Source: Xiphias gladius (lineage: Eukaryota > Chordata > Actinopteri > Istiophoriformes > Xiphiidae). From it: DNA of 64,000 bases. The translations under genes were made by a program, and so were the position numbers. Under the pieces are notes generated by a model. It had not been told where the DNA came from, made no database searches, and saw only the letters and a list, made by a program, of their open reading frames with translations. Below are positions 23,588 through 36,400 of the stretch, one piece after another. The stretch is taken from NCBI RefSeq assembly GCF_016859285.1, contig NC_053420.1:25542045-25606044 (forward strand), given 5' to 3'. The stretch's first letter is position 1. Each line of letters starts with the position of its first letter.

Positions 23588-24022
23588 CAGCCGTGGCCGG
23601 GGTTGTGCATCCATCCGTCCGTCCCCTTCTCGTGAATGCAATATCTCAGGAACACCTTGAGGGAATTTCTTCAGATTTGGCGAAAACGTTTGGACTCAAT
23701 GGATGAACCGGTTAGAATACAGTTAGAGTACTCACAAAACACGTTTTTGGCCATAACTCTAGAATTCATATGCTACTTATGATAAAATTTCACAAAAATG
23801 TCTAATAGAATACAATGATGAGGTGATGACATACTATATCCAAAAGGCCAAAGGTCAACTTCACTGTGACCTCACAATGTTTCGCAAATATGCTTAATAC
23901 CTTTTATTAAATTCCTTAAGAGTCTTTTTCTATATATATTATAAGAGTCTGGACAGACATGGGGGCAAACTGCAACTTGACTGGTTGGCGGAGGCATACA
24001 ACTGCGAGGCAGTAATTCTAGT
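23588..24022. mobile_element. Interspersed percomorph-type repeat
   Basis: The segment starts with a CCATCCGTCCGTCC-like end and contains ATATCTCAGGAACACCTTGA, GGCCATAACTCTAGAATTCA and CAACTTCACTGTGACCTCAC. It ends in GGCGGAGGCATACAACTGCG followed by AGTAATTCTAGTT. I recall this order of phrases from a highly repeated element in percomorph genomes. No coding capacity is visible. I cannot give a formal family name. Confidence 0.6.
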
Positions 24023-25423
24023 TATCCCTAGCATTTTGAGTTATGACTGGCCCAAGGCTCAGGATATTAACTGTGGTAGTGACTGAGTGAGTCTGCTTAC
24101 AGATTCGGTTTTCCGACGAGGGGGATGAGTCAATTGTAGTATTGCAGTATTTAGCTTTTATTAGACCTTTTTAATCCTGGACGGATCAAAAAAGGAGGTT
24201 GGTATTTGAGGAGCAACATTTGTTTCTCTTATTAACTTTCTTAAAATAGCTTCTCTGGTGGAGTCATTTGCTTGTTTTACATTTCCTTTAGTCTTTGCAA
24301 CCAAGGAGACATTATTTTTGCTTTGTCTTCTCTTCAGTGGTTATCTGCATATACCCATTGGTTGTCGGTTGTTGTTCCACATTTTGAGGTGAGATATTGG
24401 ATAAGAATAGACCATTTTCATAGAATTGTGATAGAAACGGACATCAGAGAAACTATGTCTCATCATAGTTTTTATTATATTGTCAAAAGAAGAAAAAAAA
24501 ATCTGTCAGCTTGTATCAGGAGAATCATATAAGCCGTAAGGATGATGGAGCCTCAGGAGAGCAAGCTGTCATTTAATTAAGTAGATGTGAAGCATGGGGA
24601 GATGTGTGCGAGTGTGTGCGCATGTGAGGGCTGGTCTCTGTGCTCTTCCGTGTGTGTGTGTGGGTGTGTGTTTGCTAACAACATCAGCAGGGGATGTTCT
24701 TTGCTATAGGTCAGCTTTTCTGTGATGAAGAACAAAAGAGCAAACTCCAGATCAGATTTCCTCCTGGGTCTTATCCCTCACCTCTATAATAGAATTGGAC
24801 AGATTGAATAAAATTCAGCTATCCTTTCGATCATTCATGTTGTTATTGACCTGACAAGGGGCAGGTAGGGGCGAAAATGCCAAAAAAAATGGATTTCCCT
24901 TCTCTGATTCTCTTACCAAATGGCACGGGTTTGAGCAGTAATCTGGAACTGAGCCATGTCACAGTCCATTAGCTTTACTCCGCTGCAGACTGCTTTAAAC
25001 ATTGGCCTAGTTATGAAAAGTTGCAGGGGAAAGACATTTCCAGTGACGTATCCCCTGGATGGAACAGTCTCCCAGTAAAAAGGGTAAGGCGTGACCCCAA
25101 TGGTGACTCTGCAGGGATAAGTTTTTTAGCCCTGACAGCAAAACACTCTCGCACATAAAGAAGAGTGGATATAGCAGTTAGGCTGTCTGAACGGTTGGCG
25201 GGAGGGCAGTATCTCTGGAATTTGTGCTGGCCTATTTTCTGTTGTGATGTGAAGCCCGGTGAGGTGCTGACTGATCGCAGCGGCTCCAGTTGAGGACAGA
25301 GATGCTCGTGTTCGTTCGTGATAGGAGCTGTCATTAGAATATTTTGGCTCCTAGAGAAAGCAGACAGGCACATGACACACTGCTTCCTCTGGCAAGAAAA
25401 GAGTTGGTAGTTGTCAGTAGCTA

Positions 25424-26067
25424 TGTCCCAAATCAAGGGCTGGATATTTTGGTGGACGCAGCACAACAAGGCGTTTCCCTTGGAAGCCTTTGAGGCCTGA
25501 CTAAATCTGATCCTTTGTTCTAAGTGAGAAAGTTTAGAATCATATCGTGCAAAAATAATTGTTAATTTGGATGGCATTTGTTAACTTGTAACATAAAAAA
25601 TGTTTTACTAGGAAGTTACACTTAAAAGATCAAAAAGTTTAGAAACCAGTGGTGACATGGGATTTGTTTTATGGTAGCTGAGTTTACAGTTCAGCATATT
25701 ATGGACAGGAAGCAAAAAGTATACCAGGTTTACTGAATATATATCTAAAAATGAATGGAACTCTTAAAGTCTATCTTACTTTTAAGCTGCTAACATAAAC
25801 AAACAGCAGAGTTTATATGTAACTTCCATTTTTTTATTGTAGTGGCCTTTTCATTGGTCTATACTGATATGTTCACCAGTGACTGACTTAGTGAATGCAA
25901 ATACCTGGTAAATATGACGTGATCACATGATATTTTTTGACTTAAGCTGCAATGTTACACCGATTGTGTCCCTCCAATTTGGCCTTGCTGGCCTGTCCCA
26001 AATGTTGGCCTGACGTGTTTGGTCTAGAAATGCAGTCTTGGAAGGATCCAGCTCCTAAATTGGGACA
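25424..26067. mobile_element. MITE-like repeat with TGTCCCAA terminal inverted repeats
   Basis: The left end (25424-25445) and the reverse complement of the right end (26046-26067) match at 18 of 22 positions, both beginning TGTCCCAA and ending CTGGAT. A TGTCCCAA...GGGCTGGATCC end is familiar from non-autonomous repeats of fish genomes. The interior of about 600 bp carries more GTCCCAA-like words and no transposase. No clear target-site duplication is seen at the exact borders. Confidence 0.45.
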
Positions 26068-29000
26068 CACCAACAATGTTTTGCCTCTGTAGAGCTGTCA
26101 CCACCCCATGCAGTGGCTGGGCGGCTACAGTCATAATGAGGTGTCAGTGTGGCGGTGATGTGGAGGAGGAATAAAGGATGACTACTGCTTTTCCTTTGTG
26201 TGATACTGTAGTCAACTGTTTTGACACGTAGGGAAATCTGCCACAGCAATGTTCACAATCCATGGTCAAGTTCCTTTATTGTAAGTCACAGAAATACAGG
26301 GTTTGTGTAAAAACTTTTAATTCTACTGTCAAATAAGCTACTTCTTAAAGTGGAAACTGTCTGTACTTCCAGAGAACCGAAGTGTCAAACTAAATGTATG
26401 CAGTCCTTGGACTGCTTTCAAGCAAGACACCCTTCGGCTTACCGCTAAAAAACATCCTTCAAGTAGAGCTTGATCAGCATCACAGGATCGTATGAAGTTA
26501 AAGTAAATATAATAAATAAACCATAATGTTTTTGAATAAATAAAGTGGCAATCTGTGTGGTGGGGTAATACACTCAACACATATTTTCAGCAAATGAGAT
26601 GCTCTCCTTACTGTATAACTGCCAAATTTTGATATGATTGATTGATTTATCAGGCTGCACCTGTCCAGGTTAACAGCTCCAATAAAGTCTGTTCTAATCG
26701 GAGCCAGTGCACTACAGGTGACTGTAGAGGTCTGTATTCTTCTGCATCAAAATCAAGCATAAGCCCAGTTTTATCACACTTTGTACAATATTTCATTATT
26801 TCAATGGTAGATCAAGCTCAATAGCAGGCTGTCGCACAACCCTCCACCACAACCCCACCATCTTTGGTGTAAAAATCTCCCCACTGCAGAAGGTGACAAT
26901 GTGCGGACCATTAAGGATTTCAGCTTTATATCTTCATGGCAATATGCCTGTTGGCTGAGTCAGGGTCTCCATAGACTCGCAGAGGTAGGTTAATATGGGG
27001 TCATTATGGTGGCATTCACCTTGGTCAACCTGAGGCCAGAGAGGTCAGTGTCAAAGCACGGTCATGACACGAATGATGAGGACATCGTGTAAATCTGAAG
27101 TCATGATTACCATGGCAATCAAGAGGAAAGATTACTAATTGAACAGGTGAAAGGGAGGGTCAGCATCACAGCTGGGCTCTCAGTCGTCCATCATGCAGCC
27201 TGCCTAGACTTCCTGACAGCCCAAGGTTATCTGGAGATGGAGAGACAAAGACAGGGAGCGAGTGCACAGAGAGGAGGAAAGGGGATATGGGAGGGAGGCA
27301 GGAAAAGTAGGAGGAGGAGTAGGGGATGTTGTTCATCGATCACTCAGCATCGTCTGCTGACATGGCAGCTACAGGACTCCTTTATTGTTGGCAGAGATAC
27401 CATACAGTATATCTACAGTAGCTGTTTTGGCTCTGTATCCAAGCATACGTGCAGTCTGGCGCCTACGCGTCAGCGTTAAGGCGAAGGCATGTCCTCCCTC
27501 TTGTTACAGCAGAAGAGATAGGATGACGTGTGAGGTAGGCATCAGTGCTTGCCAACAGGAGAGGAGAGAGGGAGCGATGCTAAATAAGTTATCCATTTAT
27601 TAAACTGTCAGATTTCAACATGTCTTTGCAGTTCAGGTCATTGTGTCAGAATTGAAAACCTCCTGGTCTCCTGGAGGCAGCGTTGACACTGCTGTAGTGA
27701 AGGCTGACCTTTGCCACGTGGAAAAAGGGCCTCGTGGTTTTCCTCTGAAGCAAATTGTTTCTGAGATGAGGCCCTGCTGACCTGAAGAACAGATGAGGGA
27801 AATCGTGAGTGAGAGCTTGCATGTTATTCGTGTGTTACTCATCTCCAAGCAGAAGCGCTGAGTACAACAGAATCTGGTGACAGGGAGACCATTCGTGAGC
27901 GATCAGTTACAACGGATAGTCCTGCTGTCCATGTTAGAGGGACTCATTCTGTATCATCAGCTGTCTCAATCCCTCCCCCCTTCTCTTCCACAATAATAGT
28001 TTGGTGTGAATATGGGACAAACCCCGTAAACTGCACAGATTGCAAATGGAATTTCCATCCTATCATCTGGGACTACTTCTCCTGATTTCCTATTGCAATT
28101 ACACTAAGCTTTCTCTGTCATATCTAGACAGTCTCCATGGTTCATTTGAGTCTGTGTAATTGTCAGGGGTAAACTCTGCTGAAAGCACTTGTTTGGAGCT
28201 TCGCTTAATCAGTTCCTCTCATTTTTACCACTATCTTTTCCCATTGTCTCCTTGCCTCCCATCTCTCCCTTGGGGCTAGCCCAGCTTAGAATATACATCA
28301 GCAACCAGCTTTGTCTCTATGGCAACAGCTGTGCGGGCTAAACGTTAGAGCAGGCATGGAGTAGGTAGGACAGGGTTGTGATGGTGGTGGATGTTGCTGA
28401 ATGTGATCTGATGTTCCTTCAGGTGATTTGATGCAAGTTTAAGGGCTGTGATATCTGCTAGAGCCACAGTGGGCACGTCTTTCTTTCAGGTGGAAACCAA
28501 AGGAAGAGCCACAGGATGACGGTGGGGGAGTGATTGTTGTTAGCTGCCCCGGTAACCCACTCTAAAGGGTCAGTGGGGCTGGGCTACAAAAGCCACCCAG
28601 TCAATCTGTCACTTGGTTTAAGCTCACCCTGACCTCGTCTTCCTTAACACCTCGATTACCCGGCTAGCCAGCTACAATTAAAGCGGCCTTTGCCTCCATC
28701 CTACTTTCTGTGATGGCCTGAGGAAATGTTGGATTGATCCGGCCAATACGCTCAATCTGCTCAAGCATGCAGAGTATTTGTTTTTCTTTTTTCCTTGTTC
28801 ACTTGTCTAAATATTATTTAGTTCCCCCCTTGAGCCGGATTTGTCAGCAGGGATTTGCTGGGCATGTTTTCACTCCCCATGCTGATGGCTGAGTACTTCC
28901 AACACTCGATGTTTCTACATTTTTTTCCCCCTGTTTTATGTAATTTGAGGATTGTGTTCAGTTGCACCCATCTGCTTCCCTGGTTGTTTCCAAGCAAGGT

Positions 29001-30415
29001 GCAGTCTGTTGCCAGAGCAGGATGACCTCTGACCTGATTCATGCGTCAACAGGCAGCTGTCTGTTCAGAACTCTGTCAGGCAAACAGAGCATGAAACTGC
29101 TGGTAAGACAGACATGGCGTGACCTCATCATTGCTGGTACCTCCCGCGGTTAGTTGGCTGCAAGACTCATCACTAACCACCCCTGAAAGCTACCTGATAC
29201 CAGCAGCTCAAGGTCGTTCGAAGGAGGTTGGCTCTGACTCAGGAAGTGATTATAGCTGCTTCTCCAGTTGGCTAGTCCTCTGTCCAGTGACATTTATACT
29301 TCTTTCTTTTTTGTGTTATCCTCCCGTGCTCCTGTTCAGATAAACGCAGTCCCCCGAGGCTGGTTGTTGTGCGGTGCAGGCTGATTTGGCTTTGTCTTCC
29401 AGTTGTAAGCATTGACCTAAAAGAGGCAGAGGCTTCATCTGCTGTTTTGTGCAACATGAGCCACTCTCCTGGGCACAGCCAGGTAATTCAATATGAGTTC
29501 CTGTCCTCACCTTGTGAAAACAGGCAAGGCTGATGAGGTACTATTTCACAGAAAGTGGGGGAGGGGGGCATTTCTGTGTCAGTGTTCTTGTTCAGTAATT
29601 ATGTGCACGGACAAACGGCTGGCTTCAAGGGGAAAACAAATGAGGTGGGCTTTAGAGCTTCTTGTTAAACCTGGCCTGATCCATCTTTGTGTGTGCGTGC
29701 CTGTTTGCACATCACCTGTGTGGACTGAAAGTTTGACCTTTCCCTGAGAATTGATAGAGAAAATGCCCTCCATCCCTTCCTGGCTGACTCTTGCACAGTA
29801 GTATCACGTACAGTACATATCACATTGTGCCAGTATGGAATCAGGAAGGCAAGGTACCCTAGAGAGAAAGAAAAAGGTGTTGTCAGTGCTACCTGGTTCA
29901 AGCCCATACTAATCGATCGGTATCAGATGCGTAGGTTGTGTTGATTTTGTTTGATATACTGTACTCGTGAACTGAATACATATGGGTTTTGGACGGTTGG
30001 ACAAAAGAGGGACTTTGAATGTATCACCTTGGGTTTTGGGAAGTTGTGATGGGCATTTTTCCAGATTTAGATTTAAAATTTAATATTTGACAACAATGAA
30101 AATTATCATTAGTGGCAGCAAACAGCCACCATTAAACATGTATCAGATATCGTTCCAGACACCCTCTGTCAGTTCTGAAGAATTTTATTTATTCATTTTA
30201 AAGTGTGCACAGAAAGATAGACGTACCTTACTGTGACATCTTCCTCACTGCGAATGAGCACATTCATTTGTGTCAAGAGTGAACAAAAAGGGGTGTTTTA
30301 TGCAATGCTTCACACTATTTACTCGTTTTCTTGCCTAGCTGCTGCTGTTTATAAGTGATTATAAGCTTTTTCTCTTTTCGTTTTGGACAGAGTTTTACAG
30401 TGACCAGAGAGGAAG

Positions 30416-33400
30416 ATGGATGAGCTGCAGGATGTACAGCTGACTGAGATCAAGCCGCTGCTGACCAATAAGGTGAGTTACAGTGACAACAGGACAGTGA
30501 CAAGCAGCTAAAGCAACAGGTACACATCAGTGCACCTGAACACATCTGTATAACCACACTCACAAAGTGAAAAGACGTATCGTGTCCTCTAAAAGTGAAT
30601 GAGCAACCCCTTATGGTACTCCCAGGCAAATACATACACTAATACACTAGACATGCACACTCTGCAGCCCCGGTCATCAAAGTGAATTATTCATATCTTT
30701 TCGACTGTCGAGAGGGAAAAGAAAAGAAGGGAGAGAAAGGCGAGAGCAAGTCAGTAGAAAAAAAGAGGTTGTAGACAGTATAAGGCAAGAGAGAAGAAGA
30801 AAAGGGGGGTGTATATAACGTAAGAAAGACAGAGAAGATAGTCTAGCAAGAACAAAGAGATGAAAGGAGAAGCCGGACGAAACTCAACTCTTACTTTCAG
30901 AGCGCTTGAAAGAGTCCAGTGAGTGAGTGACAGCAAAAACAGATGTATGGAGGAGGAAGAAAAACAATGGTAGATCAAAGTCTTCCCATCCTCTCCTGGC
31001 CTCCTGCTATATTTGTCCTTGTCGGTTTACGTGGCAGTCAAGGTAGATGTTTTGTTTGAGGTGACAGGGTGGGGGATATACATCATAAAAACCGTCTCAA
31101 TGAAGAGGACTGGCACTGACCTCTCACTCCACCTAGTGGCCAGCTCATTAAAAAGACAAACCTGGAGTCTTGAAAGCTGATGGAGATGATGAAATGATAA
31201 CAGTGATGAAAGAGGATTCTCATTTTCTCTCTGATCCTGATCGCCATTCAGATAATGCATTCAGAATGATTGCATTCAGGATGATTGCACTGATTATGCG
31301 GCAAGGTAGCGGAGAGACCTGAGTCCTGTCCACAGCAGCAAAGCAACTGTAACAAGGATTAAGACAAACCTAATCAGCGTAATCGGCAAAAGTATATGTG
31401 TAATTATAGCTGGCTTCAAAGTAGAACGCACATAGGGGGAGAAATTTAGGGAAAAAAGATCATTTTAGGCCCAGGCTAGTGCAACAGTTGACATGACAAC
31501 CAAATAGACAGATAAGCACAGTTGCATCGCACCACCCCTCGCAGAAAAACTGTCATCACTCTCCTCAGCATGTTTAACAGCTGACTGTGAGGAAGAAGCA
31601 TTGTAAATAGTGCTGAAACCTTTTTCAGTATTAAACCAGGGGCGTAATGTCTTCGTGGAAATGCTGCGCACATGTTGCAATTCATTTATTGTGGATTCAA
31701 AGCAAGGGCATTTTTATTTCCTCCTGTACCTTCATCATATCTCCACAATGCTTAGCACCTCAGAACTACATTACAGAAACGGACGAGAGTAGACTTTGGC
31801 TGGAAACATGTTTATACCATGATTCCTGCTGCACAGCTTTTTCAATACGAAGAAGAAAGGGGGAGCGTTATTGCTACCATCTGCCTCTAGACCCTAGGGT
31901 GCAAAGTGTCTAGAGGCAGATGGTAGCTATGATGCCAGACCTACTACTCTGGCCCACAACTGAATCCCACAAGAACCTTCTCTGTTGTCTGATGCCCACT
32001 CTCACTTCTCTGGCCATCTACTCTGTAGCCTCCCGTTGACTGAATAAACACAAAAGGGACAATACAATACTGTTTGTAAAAATACTTCCCCCATTAATCA
32101 TGTTCTATGCAGCAAATTATTACTTATTTCTGCTATTAAAAACTGACCTCATTTCACATGCTGTTGTCTGCACCTGAAAGTATAAACGACGTTGATTAAT
32201 GGAAGAAAAGCATGAGGTATTGCAGTCATAACCACTTGGGATCAGAAGGTTGCCGTAGTTATGTGTGCTAACCTCACAATCGGCTGGACCAATAGATCCA
32301 TGCACAGCTACATCAAGTGCTAGAAACAGAAAGTCACAGCCAACCATACCATGCAGAAACAGCTGCAGATACCCACAGGTATTACACCAAGCTCAGCTTT
32401 CATCTGTAATGCACTCGGTTTGCTATAAATGGGGCACAGTCGTCTACCTGATTGCCATTGCTAAATTGTCGTGCAATCAAAGATATCAGACGTGGTTATT
32501 GCCTGTAGTATAGCGGTTAATGTTTCCATCTAACTCTGACAAGTTACGTTACTAACCAACAGTTGTTAAGAGCTTTGTAAAAAGTGGGACGCCACCGGAT
32601 TAGTTCTCTTTCTTCACACATGTATACATGGAATATTATGTATGGTCCAACACATCATGTGACACCTCCACCGCAGTGCCATCGATCTTGAAAGTCTGCA
32701 CAGAAAGATAGACATACCTGATTAACCTCCATCCGAGTGTTACACAAGTACGTTAGGTATCATTAATAGCTTTACATGTGGTAATATGGCATGTATGAGC
32801 CTGTGGTATATTAATTAACTTTCCTCTTTTACTCTTCTTGCAGAATGCACGCAACTTTCAAGATTTCGACTGCCAGGTGAGTGGTGCTCTCTCTTCCTCC
32901 CTAAAGCACTGTTACCCATGTTTTAGGGGGTAGCGGTTGTCCTAGTGGAAGGGGGTCGGCCCCATTGTCACCCCTCTGCTGCTGAACCCATTTGTTTGCC
33001 CGCCCTACATCTGAACATTGTCCCTCACCAGCAACGTCCAGTTTTACCACACAACACATGCTGGTGGAACGTGGGGTGTTTTTTTGTGGATAAACCAGTG
33101 ACAGTCATCCATCACACTGCCCGTTAACTTTTCAAGGTGACAGTGTTCGAATGCGTTTGTTATACACAGTATTTTTGCCCAGCTTGTTCTCCAAGTTTGT
33201 CCTTTTTCAATGCTCACTGTGGGCAAAACAGAAAAAAACAGTAGACCAACAACAAAACTTCCCAGAGAGGCGGAAGATTTTTTTGAAAAATGTAAATGTA
33301 TCATTCTTTAGCAGGTTGTTTCGTTACAACTTGGGGAACTGTAGGTTTTTCAGGTTTTGCATGGTTGCATGCTGTATCGTTTCTGCTGTTATGAAAAGCC

Positions 33401-36400
33401 ATTGCATTCACATTAGCAGCCTATTTAGCGGAGTTAGGTCAGTTTGGGATATACCCACTAAAGAAGATTTAGAGGTTAGCTTATTGGGACCCATTTGTAA
33501 AACAAAGGCTTTGGGAGTGGCAGCAGGATCATCCTTTCTAATGAGTCAGAAAACTGTTAAATCATTCATGTAAGGTGACCCATTATCAAACTGGAAGTTG
33601 AGAGTGTTGCAATTATACATGTGGTACATTTGGCGAGGATTTAAAGGGCATTATATTTGTCAGTTGCTCTGTTCTAACCACTCTGGTCAAAGCAGATTCA
33701 GCAGTTGGTCTAGCACTGCCTCCAGAGGTTTTCACCAGGACTTTCAGACCCCTACCCTGTGTCCTAAGGGGGGTACCAAGTGTCACTTTTTGTACAGAGT
33801 TCCACATTTCATGCCACAAAACAATGAAAAGTAGTAGTGTGTATTTGTGATAGGACAAGCTTCTCTTGTCTCTGCTTGTGTGATGCCTATAGGTGATCTT
33901 TACAGAGTCCAGTATCATTTAAAAGTAGTCTCAGGTCATGTCTTCCACAGTACGATGAAGCGTTGCAGAGACTGTGCTTGCCTGTTCTCAGGAAGCATTT
34001 CAGCTACAGTCAGGTCTTTTTATGTGATAATGTAAGAATAATTATCATTCAAGGAACAGGGGGTATTAGCCTTGAGTGGGCAGTGTAAGATATTTTTCTT
34101 TGCACCAGGAACGAAACTGCACGTTTTTCTGCCTCTGTGCCATGCAGCTTGCAAGGAGGAGGAGTGTCTTCCCACGGGCAAGCGGGCACTCTGCTGTGTT
34201 TCATGAGCATCCTGACTGCGAAGGGTTAAACCTTTCATCCCCCTCTCACTTTCTGCAGTCACGCCTGCTTCCAGCTTCCCAGCAGAGCTAAATATAGCTA
34301 CTGCAGACACGGGAGGAAAAATATGCATGTTAGCCGGAGCAAGCATGCTACCTGCTCCCCAGCATCCATTTCTGTCAGCACTGTCACTCATACATTCATA
34401 AAATGCTGCACTCTCCCAGCTGCTCATAATATTCTCAGTGTGATATTTCTTTACACTCATCCTCTTGTGATTCACTCCAGGTCCTGCAGTTGCATTTCAA
34501 TGCAATAACTGTATCAGAATTAATCTCAGTGGCATTGAGGCAGACTTAAGTGTATTTGACCTTATTTCCATGGCAGCCATTTTGACCTCACACAGTCCCA
34601 TTCAGGAGTCACAGGGAATTTTTTTAAGATAAATCCTTATGAGTCCTTGAACTCTATTTGAAAGATGTCATTTAAGTGATCTTACTTCAACACCAAAGCT
34701 AAGAACCTCTTTTATATATAATAGTAGATCTTTTACATGGCAGACATTTTGTCATATCACGGCAGGGAAAGCACAGGTGTAATTATTAAAATGAATGAAG
34801 ACTGATTTACATTGAACAGAACAGAGCCGTCTTTTGCTAGTCAAAATGTCTACTACGAAAAATGCCAGTTATCAAATTAGCTAGCAATCTAACATGTACA
34901 TGAATTTAAGGAGCAACGGCAGGTAGAATTTTCTGTCTGAATCTATACTTTAGGGTTAATATAAATGGAAATATAAGAAAATGTATGTAATTTTCTTTTC
35001 TAGTCACCATAAGGGCAGTAATTGTGAGAAAAGGAGTTTACTAGCTATTTGGCAGTTAGCTACAGTTTCTAGGCTACATGTTAGCAGCAGGCTTTAGTTG
35101 GCCAAAGATATTAACTCCATAAAATGTGAATTTGTGTTCCTCCAGATTTTGGTAAATGGCAATGGCAAATATTTTTAATATGAACATCTTGTTTACCTTT
35201 TGTGTGCATATGTAGGACACGGTTGGGCTGAACTCAAACTTGGTTTGATAATGGGTCAAATGGGATGTAAACTTCAAAATGTCTTTTGTTGAAATAAAGT
35301 GTTTAATCTCAATGTACCTGACTACCACTGTAACACGGCGTAGTACAGTAGAAGCCCTCGTGCAGTACAAGGCATTGGCAGCAGACTTCCCATGAATGCA
35401 GTCTGCGGGAGCGGTCGTCACCGCTGCACCATCTCTCTGAGCAGCCACTGTGACATTCCAGCAGCTGGAGGACAAATCCAGCTGCTCTCCTCCTGACTTC
35501 TCTGCTGCTAAAGCTCCTACCACAGGCGGTCCGCGGGTACTGCACCAGTCATGGCAAAACCCTGTGCACATGCATGGGGACGGTGGCACTGTTGGTGGTG
35601 GTGGTGAGCGAGGGCGTGGTGCTGCGGTCTTTTATCTCCTATGATGTCCTGCTCACGCGACTGAGAGGCGAGGGAGGAAGGAGTGAGTCAGCCTCCTGCA
35701 CCCGTGGGGTCTGCTGTGTTTTAACGTGCATACAACACTGAGTTACTTCATGGAAATGGAAACAGCTGACTGTGCACTTTAAAAATAGAACACATTCGGG
35801 TTGATGGAATTTGATTTGGAGAGCAAAAGCCTCAGATGGTACCCGTGGAATCTTTGCTTGTTATGTCTTAGTTTATTGTCTGAAAATGTTTTGTGAGCCT
35901 ATATATGCTAGTATTAGTTTACTACTTTCGACAGTTTTTTAACGCATAGTATATTCATCATCACTAATGAGTTTTCACATTTCATGGTTATGTTCACGTT
36001 TGATGTCATTGCTCTTCTTGACCTCGTGCCACTGCAACACAAAGACTAGAAGAAACTGTCCACTTTCTCATATAGACAATGGCTACGGAGTCGTCTTTTT
36101 CGGAAATCATCACTGTCTCAGTAAGCTCAGCAGAGGGCGCCATAAGCCTGTTCAATGTGTGGCTGGAGGGCTCTGCCTTTGTGTGATGTCCTTTCAGTCT
36201 GCTGTGCTATTCATGTTGTTGAATGTCTTCTAAATATCCTAAATTCAGGCTTAGGAACAGACGTTTAGTGAATGGCGCAGATGTAGCTCACTCACCATCA
36301 TAGAAGAGGATGAAATTGGTCATGTTATATGTTGGACCATGTTATGTCATGTTGTAGACAACGTAATAGAAAGGGTTTGTTTTTTTTTGTTTTGTTTATT

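Larger units (their letters stand above)
16862..30390 (+). other. ndrg3: ndrg3 intron 1 (13.5 kb)
   Basis: The intron links the non-coding exon to the first coding exon. It contains microsatellites, two recognisable interspersed repeats (23588-24022 and 25424-26067), an exon-like island at 17761-17889 and otherwise anonymous sequence. No complete gene is visible on either strand. The longest open frame, a 188-codon frame on the minus strand at 25011-25577, lacks any known domain and partly overlaps a repeat. Confidence 0.6.

Noticed and set aside
25011..25577. 188-codon open frame on the minus strand
   Set aside because: No domain or motif is recognisable and the start context is poor. It partly overlaps the MITE-like repeat, and an ORF of this length is possible by chance in an intron of 13.5 kb.
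32504..32525. tRNA box-A-like sequence (GTAGTATAGCGGTTAA)
   Set aside because: There is no matching box B, anticodon arm or acceptor stem around it; at most it is a trace of a tRNA-derived repeat.
33151..33573. 140-codon open frame on the plus strand in ndrg3 intron 3
   Set aside because: The composition is random-looking, with no homology I can recall and no splice or promoter context.
35074..35589. 171-codon minus-strand frame
   Set aside because: It has no conserved motif and its second half is low-value AT-rich sequence. I see no support beyond openness.
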